This document shows positions 50,634 to 60,989 of a stretch of 64,000 bases of DNA, piece by piece. Each line of letters opens with the position of its first letter. Within the stretch, counting starts at the first letter, position 1. The translations under genes and the position numbers were made by a program. The notes beneath the pieces were generated by a model. The model saw nothing but the letters and a program-made list of their open reading frames with translations. It did no database searches and was not told the DNA's origin. Source of the stretch: Cafeteria roenbergensis (taxonomy: Eukaryota; Sar; Bigyra; Bicosoecida; Cafeteriaceae); contig VLTN01000027.1 of assembly GCA_008330645.1 (NCBI GenBank), positions 124,001-188,000 on the forward strand. The letters are read 5' to 3'.

Positions 50634-52578
50634 ATGCTCAGGCGGGCAGCGGGCGCGGCTGCGCGCTTGGGCAGCCGGCGGCACCTGACCACCTCCACGG
50701 CCCGGGGCGGAACCAAGCCATACGATGTGGTTGTCATTGGGGGCGGATCAGGGGGCATCGCGTGTGCGCGCGAGTCCGCGTCCCTGGGAGCGCGAGTTGC
50801 CGTGCTGGATGCCGTTTCCCCTTCCCCGCAAGGCACCAGCTGGGGCCTCGGGGGCACGTGCGTCAACGTGGGCTGCATCCCGAAGAAGCTCATGCACCGG
50901 GCTGCCCGGCTGGGCGATGCGTTCGGCGTTCTTGGATCGGCCCTCGGGTGGCCGAGCGTCCCCGACAAGGCGCCCGCCCACGACTGGCCAGCGCTTTCGA
51001 GCTCGGTGACCAGCTACGTACGCTCGCTCAACTTCGGGTACCGGAGTGCGCTTCAGAAGGAGGGGGTGGACTACATCAACGCGTTCGGACAGCTTGGCCC
51101 CTGTGCTGACGACGGTTCGTTTGTCGTCGCCTGCACCGCGCCGACCGACGAATCCGATTCCGACGCGGAGGAGCCTCTCCCCGACCTGGTGGCGTCCTCC
51201 GTTGTCGTGGCCACAGGAACCCGGCCTGTGCTGCCCAGCGAGGATGACTTGCCTGGGGTGAGCTCGCTGGCGATCACCAGCGACGACTTGTTCTCCCTGC
51301 GCGAGAGCCCTGGCCGGGTGCTCGTGGTGGGCGGCGGCTACATCGCGCTCGAGTGCGCTGGCTTCTTGCGCGGGCTGGGCCTCCCAGTGACTGTGGTCCA
51401 CCGGTCCGACAGGTTCTTGCGCGCGTTTGATTCGGACGCCTCGCGTGCCGTGGTCCAAGACCTGACTGCCAGGGGGGTGCAGTTCCGCACAGGGCTGAGC
51501 CTGTCAGCCATTACGTCGGAGGCGTCGCATGCGGGCAAGCCCAAAATGGTCCGGGCTCGCAATGCGGAGACTGGCGAGGAGGTCAGCCTCGGCGAATTTG
51601 ACACTGTAATGTTTGCCATCGGTCGCCAGCCGCTCAGCCCGAGCCGCTTCGGGGCGCAGAATGCTGGCGTGGAGACTGCCGGTGGCAGGGTCACTGGCGG
51701 CCATGCGTGGCCTGGGCACAAGCTTTGTGAACTATCCAGCCATGTCCCCGAGTCGAGCACCTGCCCTGGGGTGTTTGCAGTCGGCGACGTCCTCCAAGGG
51801 TCGAGCGAACTCACGCCCGTCGCCATCCAGCAAGGGGTGCGTGTAGCCCGCCTGCTCAACCAGGCGGGATGGAAGTACGGCGCGTCGCGTGCTACCGAGG
51901 ATCCTGCATCCGCGACTGCGTTTTCTCTGGACGGTTTGGACTTGGGAGGGCTGGGCATGGAGGTCGAGCCATCCCAACGCGCTCCGCCTTCGAGGCCAAC
52001 CCCTGCACCGTGGCAGCTGGCAGTCCCGCCGCCTGTAGATCCCACATTGGTTCCCACCGCCGTCTTCACGCCTGCTGAGTACGCATGCGTTGGCCTATCC
52101 GAGGAAGAAGCCATCCGCCAGTACGGTCAGGACGGAGTGGAGGTCGTGTGGAGCAAGTTTGACGACCTTGAAGCTCGGCTTGCATCACAGCACGCATGGC
52201 GTCCCCATGGCGAGGTGAGGCAAGGATCCTTTGCTGCTGGCCACGTTGCTGCGCGCCTCAAGCACGCGGTTTGCTGAACACAGCACTGCTACGCCTTGCT
52301 GCGCCCCCCTCCCCTCTCGACGGCACGCGCAGCCTGGAAGTCTGGCCAAGGTGGTTGCTCGCCGAGAAGAGCCGTGGAACGTGCTTGGGTTTCACCTGGT
52401 CGGACCCGAAGCGTCGGAGGCAATTCAGGGTTTCGCCATGGCGCTTCGCGCTGGAGTGACTCTTCCGGACGTTGCGAGCTGCGTTGGTGTGCACCCCACG
52501 CTTTCAGAAGAGCTGGTGTCTGCTCACGTAACTCGGAGGTCTGGCGCAGACCCAACAAAGTCGTCTTGCTGAGGATAG
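50634..52578 (+). CDS. TXNRD: Thioredoxin reductase, selenoprotein form (Cys-Sec-Gly end)
   Basis: Exons 50634-52214 and 52333-52578 (118-bp intron, phase 0) give 608 residues if the TGA at 52570-52572 is read as selenocysteine. Residues 1-25 look like a mitochondrial presequence (MLRRAAGAAARLGSRRHLTT). The FAD motif is GGGSGG (36-41). The redox pair is in GGTCVNVGC (Cys76, Cys81), followed by IPKKLMH. The NADPH fold has VLVVGGGYIALE, and the second FAD motif is FAVGDV. Exon 2 holds the dimer interface and catalytic base (VLGFHLVGPEASEAIQGFA, VGVHPTLSEEL) and ends SSC-TGA-GGA-TAG, the C-terminal Cys606-Sec607-Gly of large animal-type reductases. Sec-dependent homologues in algae and other protists share this layout. 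Stopping at TGA would delete the enzyme's second redox centre. It reduces thioredoxin with NADPH. Confidence 0.95.
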
Positions 52579-52619
52579 GCGGTGGCGCCACCTGGGTTCG
52601 AACCCCACGGCGTCACCGC
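52579..52619 (+). promoter_or_regulatory. Hairpin just 3' of the Sec codon (redefinition-element-like)
   Basis: An 11-bp helix (52579-52589 with 52609-52619, one G-T wobble) carries a 3x1 internal loop, then a 4-bp TGGG/CCCA helix and a 7-nt loop TTCGAAC. It begins 6 nt after the TGA, immediately after the GGA TAG, the same spacing as the selenocysteine redefinition element of SELENON. The top resembles a tRNA acceptor plus T-arm with a perfect B-box, but no D or anticodon arm exists. The structure is seen in sequence; the role is inferred. Confidence 0.55.
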
Positions 52620-52668
52620 TTTGTCTCGCAGCCATGCGATGCCTTCGCATTGCCCACACTGAAGCCCC

Positions 52669-52724
52669 GCTCCTGTGACTGCAGCGGTGCTCGCAAGTTT
52701 TTCGGCCACTGCCGGGAGACGAGC
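52669..52724 (+). promoter_or_regulatory. Possible SECIS element of the thioredoxin reductase mRNA
   Basis: This lies in the 3' UTR about 100 nt after the Sec TGA. A TGAC (52676-52679) faces GGAG (52715-52718), which would give the required non-canonical G-A/A-G pairs. The intervening helix is imperfect (GCAGCGGT against GCCACTGC, with one bulge and one mismatch). AA (52695-52696) sits in a large apical loop, and a 4-bp GCTC/GAGC helix lies below. The 16-nt distance from TGA to AA is longer than usual, so this is only a candidate. Confidence 0.3.
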
Positions 52725-52905
52725 CCGCCGCACGAGGATTGGCCTGGCGCGGAGTGAGCCTGCAAGGCTTTTGCACCAGGTGTGATTGTTCATGAATAGC
52801 CGGAGATGATCGTGCACGATTTAATAGTGACCACGGCGCACTCAGAACTTGGCATGCAGCTCTTGGGGCAGCCTGGAAGCAATGAAACGAAGCCGAAAGT
52901 TGGCA

Positions 52906-55900
52906 TCATCGCCTAAGGCTGCTCTTGCCCGGCACCCTCTTGTGGTCATGTCCTGAGGCGTCCGCCCGCTGCTCCAGACCAGTCGTGCCCTCACCGCGCG
53001 AGCCCTGAGCCCGCACTGTGGTCGAAGGCTGCTCGATGGGCTCCCCGGCTGCGTCAGCCGACGCACTGAGCGGAACAACTTTGCGGGTGGACGGCCGGGT
53101 GTATCCCCCACTTGCGCTGGACTGCGCCGATCGCTCCTCCCGAGTCCCGATCGAACCTATCCTAGTGCTCGAACCGCGGTCCCTGTTCGTTGGCGTTCCA
53201 GAGTCTTCCTTGAACATGGCCATGAAGTTCTTGGCGCTGCCGAATTTGAGCATGTCGGACTCGCGCCTTGGCAGCGGTCTTTCGTGCTCAGAGCCGTCAT
53301 CTCCCTCTGTTTGCTTGGCATCGAGCGACTGCGTCGCGCACGCCCCCCTGAACGAGAACCACGACTTCTTGGTTGCAGCGCCGCCGTCCGGCGAGCCCAG
53401 TACAGTGGTTTCGTCGACAACCTCCGTGACCTCAGACCCTTGCGAGGAGCGCCCTTGGCTACGCCGGCGCGACGCGCTCGCATTCGTTCGGGTCTTCTTG
53501 CGCCGGCTGCTTCCTCGAGACACACCCGCGCCTTCCGCCGTTGTGACGGCGGCTCCGGTCTCTCCGCTGCCCGAGGATGACATGGAAGACGCCCTGACGT
53601 TGCCTGTCGACATGTCGAACGTGCGGGTGTACTGACACCAGCCCATGATGAGGGCAACTCGTCTGTGAAGCATGAGCACCGGAGCCGCCATTGCTGAAGC
53701 GAAGACGATCAAGCAAGTCACAAGTGTTTGCGTCTGCGGCAGGGAGCCCAGAGACGTCGACGCCACCAAGCCCGCAACGGTGCAGATGGACTGTGCGTAG
53801 ATGGTATACCCGACCCACCGACTCTCGCCATACTGATAGTGCACGTTTCTCGTGATGGCAGCCAGGTACACCGTGAAGCCGACGACAGCAACATGGAACA
53901 AGGCCCAGAGACCGAACAAGACGCTCTCATTGGGACCGCTACAGTTGGTGTGCGTAATCATCGGCTCGAACGGGTCTGGGACGTAGGCAACTGCAGTTTG
54001 GGAGGCGAACCGCCAGATGATGACGAATAACAGCTCCCCCGCTCCCAAGACGAGAAGAATGAAGAGCAGGGACCGCTCCCCGAATGCAACCCTCTCCAGG
54101 GAGCTATTCAGGTGTATCTTAATGAGGAGTCGGAACACGCGGAACACTTTGACGGCTGGAGGGCCGTAGGCAAAGCAGAAGCTGAGCGCGTATAGTGCTC
54201 GCCGTAGATCGCACATTCCGACCGAAGCGGGAAGCATCTCCAAGAGCGCCGACACGATGAGCCCTGCGCTCCCAACGACGGTCAGAATTGTCACCCATGG
54301 TTGCGCCTTGGTGATCATCGGCGCCCCGCGACACCAGCAAGCAATGAAGCCGACCGCCCCGGAGGCGGTCACCAGAACCGCGATGGCGGAGACGGTGAAC
54401 ATTGTGATTGTGCCGGCGTGCGACACTCGCCTCGTGCCCGGGACGCACTTAACGTTGACCACTGCTCGCAGGACTGCGCTTGTCGGTGCCTCGCCCTCAG
54501 TTGAGGCGTTGTTCAGCGCCCGGAGGAAGAGGGTATCGACATTCGATCCACACTGACCGTCGAAAGAGAAGTAGGAGACAATGCTCGCCGCCTCCTGCAG
54601 CTCGGCCAGAGTTGTAGGAGTCTTGCCTGGGTCTCTGGCTCCCGCTGCGCCCAGCCCCGTCGATGTCAGCGTCAGCCCCGTCGGGATCGATGCCAAGCGT
54701 CGGCTGTCCGGCGTCGTGGACCAGCTCTCAATGTCGCCCCAGTCGTTCCCAGTCCCCCCAGTTGCTGTTGCGTCGAGAATGCTGCAAGCAGCTTCCACGT
54801 CGTCAATGCCTTGAAGCGCCTCGATGTATCTGGTGGTGTCCACTTGCAAGGTCAGCGTAGCAGCACTGTCGACTGGTGTCGGGCCAACCGCGACCCCATT
54901 CGCCGTGCCCCCAAAAACCTCAAACGTGGTTCCTTGCACATCAGAATCTGGGTCATATGAGCGAAGCAAAAACGACCCCCCACACCTTTCGAGAGATGCC
55001 TGCAGCGTGGCGATGGCCTGGCCCCCAAGGGTCTGGCGCATTCCTGCCAGCACATCACTGAGCACGGAAGCGTGAGTGTACTTCACGCACTCTTCTGTCT
55101 CCACGGTGACCGTCTGCGCCCACGACACCTCGCTGCCGGAGGCCGTTTGGCCTGTCCCGGCGCCCCCGGCGACCACAAGGATGCTGGCATTGAGAGTGGC
55201 GCTCGACCCAAGCAGCCCGACAGCCGCTTGATGCGGGTCCAGGGCCCACGGGTTCAAGAGCTTGGGCGGATCCTCCGTCGGGATCACCTCCAGGGACATT
55301 TCTTGACACGGAAGGGTCGTCCCTCTGTACGCCCGGTCCCAGTCACAATCATTGGTTGCAAACACGAGGCTGTCCCGTCCGAAGAAGTTGCTGGAGGGGA
55401 CATATCGAAGCCAGTACAGAGGCACGACAATGGGCACTGTTTGGCTGCCTTCCGGAGGCACTGGAGCATCAGGGTACGTTGCGGCGAGCTGTGGGTTGCG
55501 CAACTCGCCGGTGCCGCCGGAACCGACACCACCGGCAATGCCCCACTCTGATGCCAAGCCGGGAGCGGCTTCGGTCCGCACCGCCCCGGCTTTTGGCGCT
55601 GGCGTGAGCATCAGCCGCCGAGGAGGTGGAGTCCAGGAGCCTGTCAGAAGTACCGCATCAATTTGCGGGAATGCGGATGCCCCGGTTCCTCCGACGGACG
55701 GAGTTACCAGCTCAATCCTGACCTGAGATGTTGGAAACGGCATGCTGCAGAGCGGCGGCGAAAACACACGGCTTGTCATGCCACCGAGTTCATCCGAGGA
55801 CGGTGGCTCGCCCTTCCACCCCCTCACCCAGCTCCCGTCGGGGTGACGGAACTTCACTTCGCGAATGTACCCAGGGAACCAAGTCTCGTACACCAGCATT

Positions 55901-58569
55901 CTGGTCACGAACAAGCGCTCCCCAAACTCCAGCTCGATCCATTCCATGATGTTGTGCCCCTGCGGCGACCACGCCAGCTCGTTGTTTCCTGCCGTCGGGA
56001 ACACATCCGGGGGGCCAAGAATTTGCTCCTCCCCCCAAGCTGTGCCTTGCCCGACTCGCCTGCTGCTCACATCCACCACGCTCCTCGCCCACAGCGTGAG
56101 CTCCGCTGAGCGCGCCACGCTCAAGTCGACCTTTCGCGCGGGCACCGCCTTCAAGTCCTGATTCTCTGCGCTGGTCATCAGCTGGTACAGCTCCCCCTGA
56201 AAGGGCGCAGCGACGATGTCAACCATGAGAAGCGAGTCCTCCGTGCTATGGATGCTCAGCTTGAAGTCCACGGTGCCGTCCTCTGCCACGCTGACGACCT
56301 CCGGCGTACACATGCTGGCGCAGCTGCGGATCAACCACTGCAGCTCAAGGGTCTGCTCTGAGTCTGTCAGCCCCGTAATGTTTGAACGGTGCACGGGCAG
56401 TCCGTCGGTCGCAGCCTCGCAATTGCCGGGCACTGGCGGGTCATGTGCGCTCTCGATATCGAACGTGATTTCACCAGTCCCCGAGCCCGCTCCCAAGCTG
56501 TCGGTCAACACAAAGTTCATCGTGTCCACGCCCAACCCGGAGACGTCCAACGGGGGCATGTAGTACAGCTGGTTCTGCTCCCCCGAGAGCTGCACAGGGA
56601 GGTCCTCTGGCAAGAGCTGCGACGAGAGGGCTAGGGCAAAGTCTGGCTCCGATGCGTTGTATTTCTGAAACAACCTGCCGCGCTCGGGCAGAGACGTGAC
56701 GTTCGCGACAAGGCGTTGCCCCTCCGAGTCTGCTTGAAAGTGAATGCCGCCCGCAGAAACCTCGCCGAATGCCCCGAGGAAGACGGCAGCTGGTTGGTCT
56801 TCTCGGACTTGCGCGCGGAACGAGGCAGCCTTGGGAGACTCGTTGATAAGGATCACTAGCTGAACCTGCTCCAGCCACTGAAAGAAGTAGCCGATCTCCC
56901 CCAGGCGCACCTGGGTTTCGTCCGGTAGCGTGGCGTTGTGGAACGTGGCAAAGGCTGCTCGATGCGGCGCAGTCGCGAAGCTCGCATTGGCCGTGAACTC
57001 CAGGCGCAGCACGCCCACCGGGTCGCTTGCCACAACGTCCCCGACCTTGAGCTGGACTGTGGTGTCGTCCGCAAGCCGCACCTTGAGCTCCCCGCATGAA
57101 GGCAGCGTGGCGACGGTCAGGTTATGCTGGCGCGGCACCAGCCGGAAGCGGATTGGCTCCGGGAGCCCCACAGTGTCGTGCACAATGCTGATCGCGGTGG
57201 AAACGTTCTGCAAAGCAGAGGAAGTGTCCTCCGAGTCGCCGTGACGTCGAGCGATCGCCGGGGAAATGGCCCCATTTGGGCAGCCTGCCCACTGCGCGTC
57301 ATAGCCCGCCTCTGAAGGGACCTTGGCCACTGAATATCCGTCAAATCGAACGTCGCCAGCTTCGGACATCGTCACCAGCTGCGTGCCGTCGATGTTGAAG
57401 CTGACGCTGCCGATGATCACAACCCCCGAAGCTCCACCGTTTAGCGAGCTGTCGTGAATGTGCGACAGCAGCAGCTCGTCGAATCGCCACTCCACCAGAG
57501 CATAAGGAGCCAGTGATGGAGGGAGGTTTCGCTGCTGGAACACGAAACGGACGTCGTCCCACGTCATGGGGCTGGAAAGGAGCCTGAAATCGTCGAACTC
57601 GCCAATGTATGGTGCGTTCCACCGCGGCTTTCCCAGACCGACGTGGCCGGTGAGGCCTTGCTGAAGTCGTTCGCGGATGTGGAGCAAATCAGCGCCCTCG
57701 ATGGTTGCTTGCGCCATGTACACAGAGTTCAGAAAGACGTCGACCTTGCCAGTCACAGAGTTCAGCGAGAGGGTCAGGAGGCGCCAAACAATCATTGCCT
57801 GCAGCGGGTTGCTGCTTACGTGCTGCAATGCCACGGTAGTGTTGCCCAGGTCGAGCATGAGCTGGCCCGCAGCCGTGTAGAGGTCGAGCAAGAACCTTTC
57901 GCCCTTGCTCGGCCGCAAGGAGCCCACCACCGAGGCATTGCGAGCAATGCTCGGTCGAGCCATTTCGATCGGGTTCTCAACGAGCTGCACAAAGTGCGCG
58001 GTCTTGAGGCCGCCAACTCCGAGCGGTCGCATGTAAACTTGAATCGAGATGCCTGTCGAGGATTGCACCAGGACTGGCTGCTTGGACACAGCCCACGAGG
58101 TCCCAAGGATCTGCGAGGACGCACGGCGCAAGAACGAATTTATTTGACGGTCGTTATGCCCACCGCAGTCGCAGTCGCAGTCGCAGTCGCAGTCGCAGTC
58201 GCAGCCGCAGCCGGAGTTGGAACCGCTGCCGCGGTCGCAGTCGCTGCCGCTCGCGACTGTGGACAAGGGATCGCTCCCGAACTGGGCCAGCTACCCACAG
58301 TGTGACGCCGCAAGAGCCCCAGACCGTGGCAGGCAGGGCGTACTCGTCTTCCCGCCAGGCCGCGGGGCGCCAGCAGCAGAGGCAGCCGTTTCGGCGAGTT
58401 TCCCGACCCCGCAGCTGCATCGCCGCAGACTAACCTGGAGCGCGAACCCGGCGTCAAGCTGCTTTTCTAGGGCCAGCTTCTGGCCATCTGGCAACGTAAT
58501 TGCACCCAAGGCGCCCTGGAAGGCGAGCCATGCCACCACCATGGCGCCAGTGGCGCCAAGGCCCGGCAT
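52906..58569 (-). CDS. Large receptor: signal peptide, LamG-like ectodomain, seven-helix (family 3-like) GPCR
   Basis: Exons 58435-58569 and 52906-58110 (324-bp intron, donor GTTAGT, phase 0) give 1,779 residues. Exon 1 encodes the signal peptide (GAMVVAWLAFQGALGAITLP). The ectodomain starts with a concanavalin/LamG-like fold (about 50-270: QVYMRPLGVGGL, TALQHV-type strands, GEFDDFRLLSSPMTWDDV). Cadherin/CSPG-like blocks follow (VTSLPERGRLFQKYN), then an F5/8-like piece (IMEWIELEFGERLFVTRML). Near 1273-1536 there are seven membrane helices in a family-3 pattern (TMFTVSAIAVLVTASGAVGF, WVTILTVVGSAGLIVSALLE, FAYGPPAVKVFRVFRL). The cytosolic tail is Ser/Arg-rich, with likely phosphosites. Many N-x-S/T sites suit an extracellular domain. 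The ligand is unknown; GABA-B/Mth-like protist receptors are the nearest analogy. The apparent N-terminus upstream of 58110 with Asp-Cys repeats is intron. Confidence 0.83.
58164..58212. repeat. Hexanucleotide repeat (GCAGTC)n in the receptor gene intron
   Basis: Seven to eight tandem units of GCAGTC, ending in GCAGCC variants, lie within the single intron of the receptor gene. They create a spurious Asp-Cys reading frame that appears to extend the second exon. Confidence 0.9.
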
Positions 58570-58903
58570 ACCGGGCGGAACAGGCTCGCCTGAGACTTCG
58601 CCACCACGTCCAACCGGGGTCCGGCCAAGCGCAGCACTCGGAAGCGGCTCAGGAGTGCGCGGGAGCCCCTTGGCAGCCGCCCCAGGTTGCTTCCCGCCGA
58701 GCTGGCAACGGTTGACTGAGACGGGGCAAGTGCATGTTTCGTTCTGCAGGCGCTCACTGACGAGTGCAAGCCTCATTCGTCAATCGCCACGGAGGCGTCT
58801 TGCGACTTGCGCGCACAGCAGCACGAACGCACTCAACACCCTGTGAAATCATTCACCTTCGAGAGCTTACCTGGCGAGTCCTTGCCCAGCCGCCGGAGCA
58901 TCC
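58570..58903 (-). promoter_or_regulatory. Upstream region of the receptor gene
   Basis: 334 bp between the receptor ATG (58569) and the stop of the next minus-strand gene (58904). No coding or structural feature was recognised. Confidence 0.3.
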
Positions 58904-60739
58904 TCAAGCCCGCTCAGCTGCGTCTTCGATAGACAGCATCGTGCTGCTGGAAGCACTGCCGGCGCGAACTGCGTCTGCCGCGCCATGGAGCAGCTCTTCC
59001 CACTGAGCGGGACTTGACATGCAACGCACGGCCTTGGAAAGCCAGTCAGGCAGCTGCTTGCGCGCCAAAAACAAGGACACGAGGGCAATTCCGGCTGCTG
59101 CAGCTCCCGCGGCTGCCCAAGTCCACGACCACGAACGCTTCGAAGCCGGCATCGAAGCCTCACGGCGCACAACAACCTGCGTGTCGGCATCGCATGCCGC
59201 AGTCAAGACGCGCGCCCCTCGGTGCACAGACGCAACCGCCAGCTGGGACGTCCGGGGGACGGCCGGGGTGCTCCGCAACAAGGGTCGTTCCGATCGGACG
59301 CGCTGCGATGACAGCGCTGAGCGGGCGCCCAGCTTGGCCGCGCGCTTCTTGTTGACCGGCGAATCGGTGTGGCGATTCTGCTTCGTAGCAGCATCGCCCA
59401 GCGGCCCGCTGAAGCGGGCAGCCGGTTTGCTGGCAGGCAGGACGCTGCGCACAGAAGTGCGGACGGCCGGCCGAGGGGCGACTCTTGGCGCAAGGTTGGC
59501 CAAAGGGCGGGGCCAGCGGTGCAGAAGGGTGTCAGCAGCGTGAGAGCGGAGCGGAAGGCGAATGGCGGAGCACTCGGGGGCCACAACCACGTGAACTGCC
59601 CCACCAAAGCGGTAGCGAATCGCGATGGCCCGGGTCGGGCTGGACTCGTCGAGGTGCGCGCACGGGTCGAAGAAGCCCGGAAGGCGGGACTTGGGACCTG
59701 CAGGCATGCGCAGCGAAACGACGCGGCACCCGTGAGTCTCATCCCACGAGACTCCGGCCGCCGTCTGCACCGGGATGGTCACGTCGATCGCACGGCCCGA
59801 CTGGAGCCGCGACTCCAGCACCGCCTTGGCCGCTCGGGAAGCGGAGCTTCCTGGGTCGCCTCCCACAGGCTCGAATGCCGACGCGGGCTCAAGCCACATG
59901 GCAGCGGCCAGAGCCTTGGCCCGTTCCTGAGGGGACTCGAGGTGGAACCCAAGGTCGCCAAACACCGCCCGCTCGATGACCAAGCCGGCCCCGCCGCTCG
60001 CCTCCTCGTGCAGTTCGTTGCCGAGAATCACCATGTAGGACTCGGCAGTATGTTCCTGCTCGCCAGCGGCGCGAACACGCTCGATCGTCTCCAGCGCCAA
60101 GCTGCAGTGCGCGTCGGCTCCGCCGTCGCTATCCAGCACTGCAGCGGTGTACCTTGCGAGTGCCACGCGGTCATCGACCAAGGAGCGAGCGGCCTGGATG
60201 GCGTCCATCACATCCTTTTGCATGGAGTGGGGCAGTGCCTTGCTGCGAACCGATGGCGCGAGTTGGGAGAGAAAAGCGCGTCGCGCGAATAGCGCAGGCA
60301 ACGGGCCCCGTTGCAACTGCTGCACATCGCCACACGGAGCGCATGCAACACCCCCGCCTCAAAGCCCCGGGTCACGGAGGCCGATGCCGCGCGCAGGCGA
60401 GCGGTTGCATCTCGCGGCCTTGCGACCACGGCTCCTTCAGCGCCCGCGCCCGCCAGTGCTGCCACCCGCAGCTCGAGCGCGCTCGCGGCGGGTGCCTTAC
60501 CTGCGGAGCCAGGCATGCACGTCCCGCCCTCGGCACTTCCTGGAGAGGTGGTGGTATGCAATGGTGACTTGCCGCCTCAGACTCGCGAGCGCGCTGTCGT
60601 CCGCCTGGCACAGCGCAAGCGCCTCTGGCGCCACGGCAGGTCCAAGCCCCAGGGCGAGGAACGGGTGCCATGTCATGCCACAATCCGCTGAGTCAGGCGG
60701 CCTCAGCAGCGGGACAGGGTCGTAGCACACCAGCGCCAT
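58904..60739 (-). CDS. Tail-anchored protein with degenerate J-like N-terminus
   Basis: Exons 60501-60739 and 58904-60242 (258-bp intron, strong donor CAG|GTAAGG, phase 2) give 525 residues from the ATG at 60739. The joined N-terminus (WHPFLALGLG, LASLRRQVTIAYHHLSRK, then MQKDVMDAIQAARSLVDDRV) has the helix spacing of a J domain, and helix II looks J-like. There is no HPD motif, so Hsp70 activation would not be expected. The middle (about 100-260) looks folded (GLVIERAVFGDLGFHL, IDVTIPVQTAAGVSW, CRVVSLRMP, IRYRFGGAVHVVVAPE). A basic Ser/Pro-rich linker leads to a membrane helix near the C-terminus (WTWAAAGAAAAGIALVSLFL). The family is not recognised, and the J-like reading is tentative. Confidence 0.6.
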
Positions 60740-60989
60740 GCTTTTTGCGCGCTGGGTGTTTGCCAACCAGCAGCGGCCCCGCCGGCAGAGCAGAGTTGTC
60801 GGCCTGAGTTGGGGCAGCCGGGCCTCCCAACTAGGGCGAGCGAGCCCCAGACTCGGGGCCGAGTTGGATGCCGTTGCAGAGCTTCGCGGCTGCGCGTTGC
60901 GCGCCCGCGAGCGCACCGCTGGGGGGTGCCGAGCGGGCTGATCGGGCGCGCCTTTGTCGCCTAGAGCAGCAACCGGGCCTCTTGCTGAC
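60740..60989. promoter_or_regulatory. Shared head-to-head promoter region
   Basis: 250 bp between the J-like gene ATG (minus, 60739) and the coiled-coil axonemal gene ATG (plus, 60990). No specific element was recognised. Confidence 0.4.

Noticed and set aside
52579-52619. tRNA gene suggested by the TTCGAAC loop and B-box
   Set aside because: The two strands of the long helix are adjacent to the T-arm with no D arm, anticodon arm or A-box between them. It is a hairpin, not a tRNA. A full tRNA-Sec was also sought on both strands and not found.
58111-58266. N-terminal extension of the receptor with Asp-Cys repeats
   Set aside because: It lies between a good donor (CAG|GTTAGT, 58434) and acceptor (CTCGCAG, 58111) and comes from a hexanucleotide repeat. 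The spliced version has a proper signal peptide instead.
60954-60989. Upstream extension of the axonemal coiled-coil protein
   Set aside because: The open frame begins at a TTG codon. The first ATG is at 60990 and starts a plausible conserved motif.
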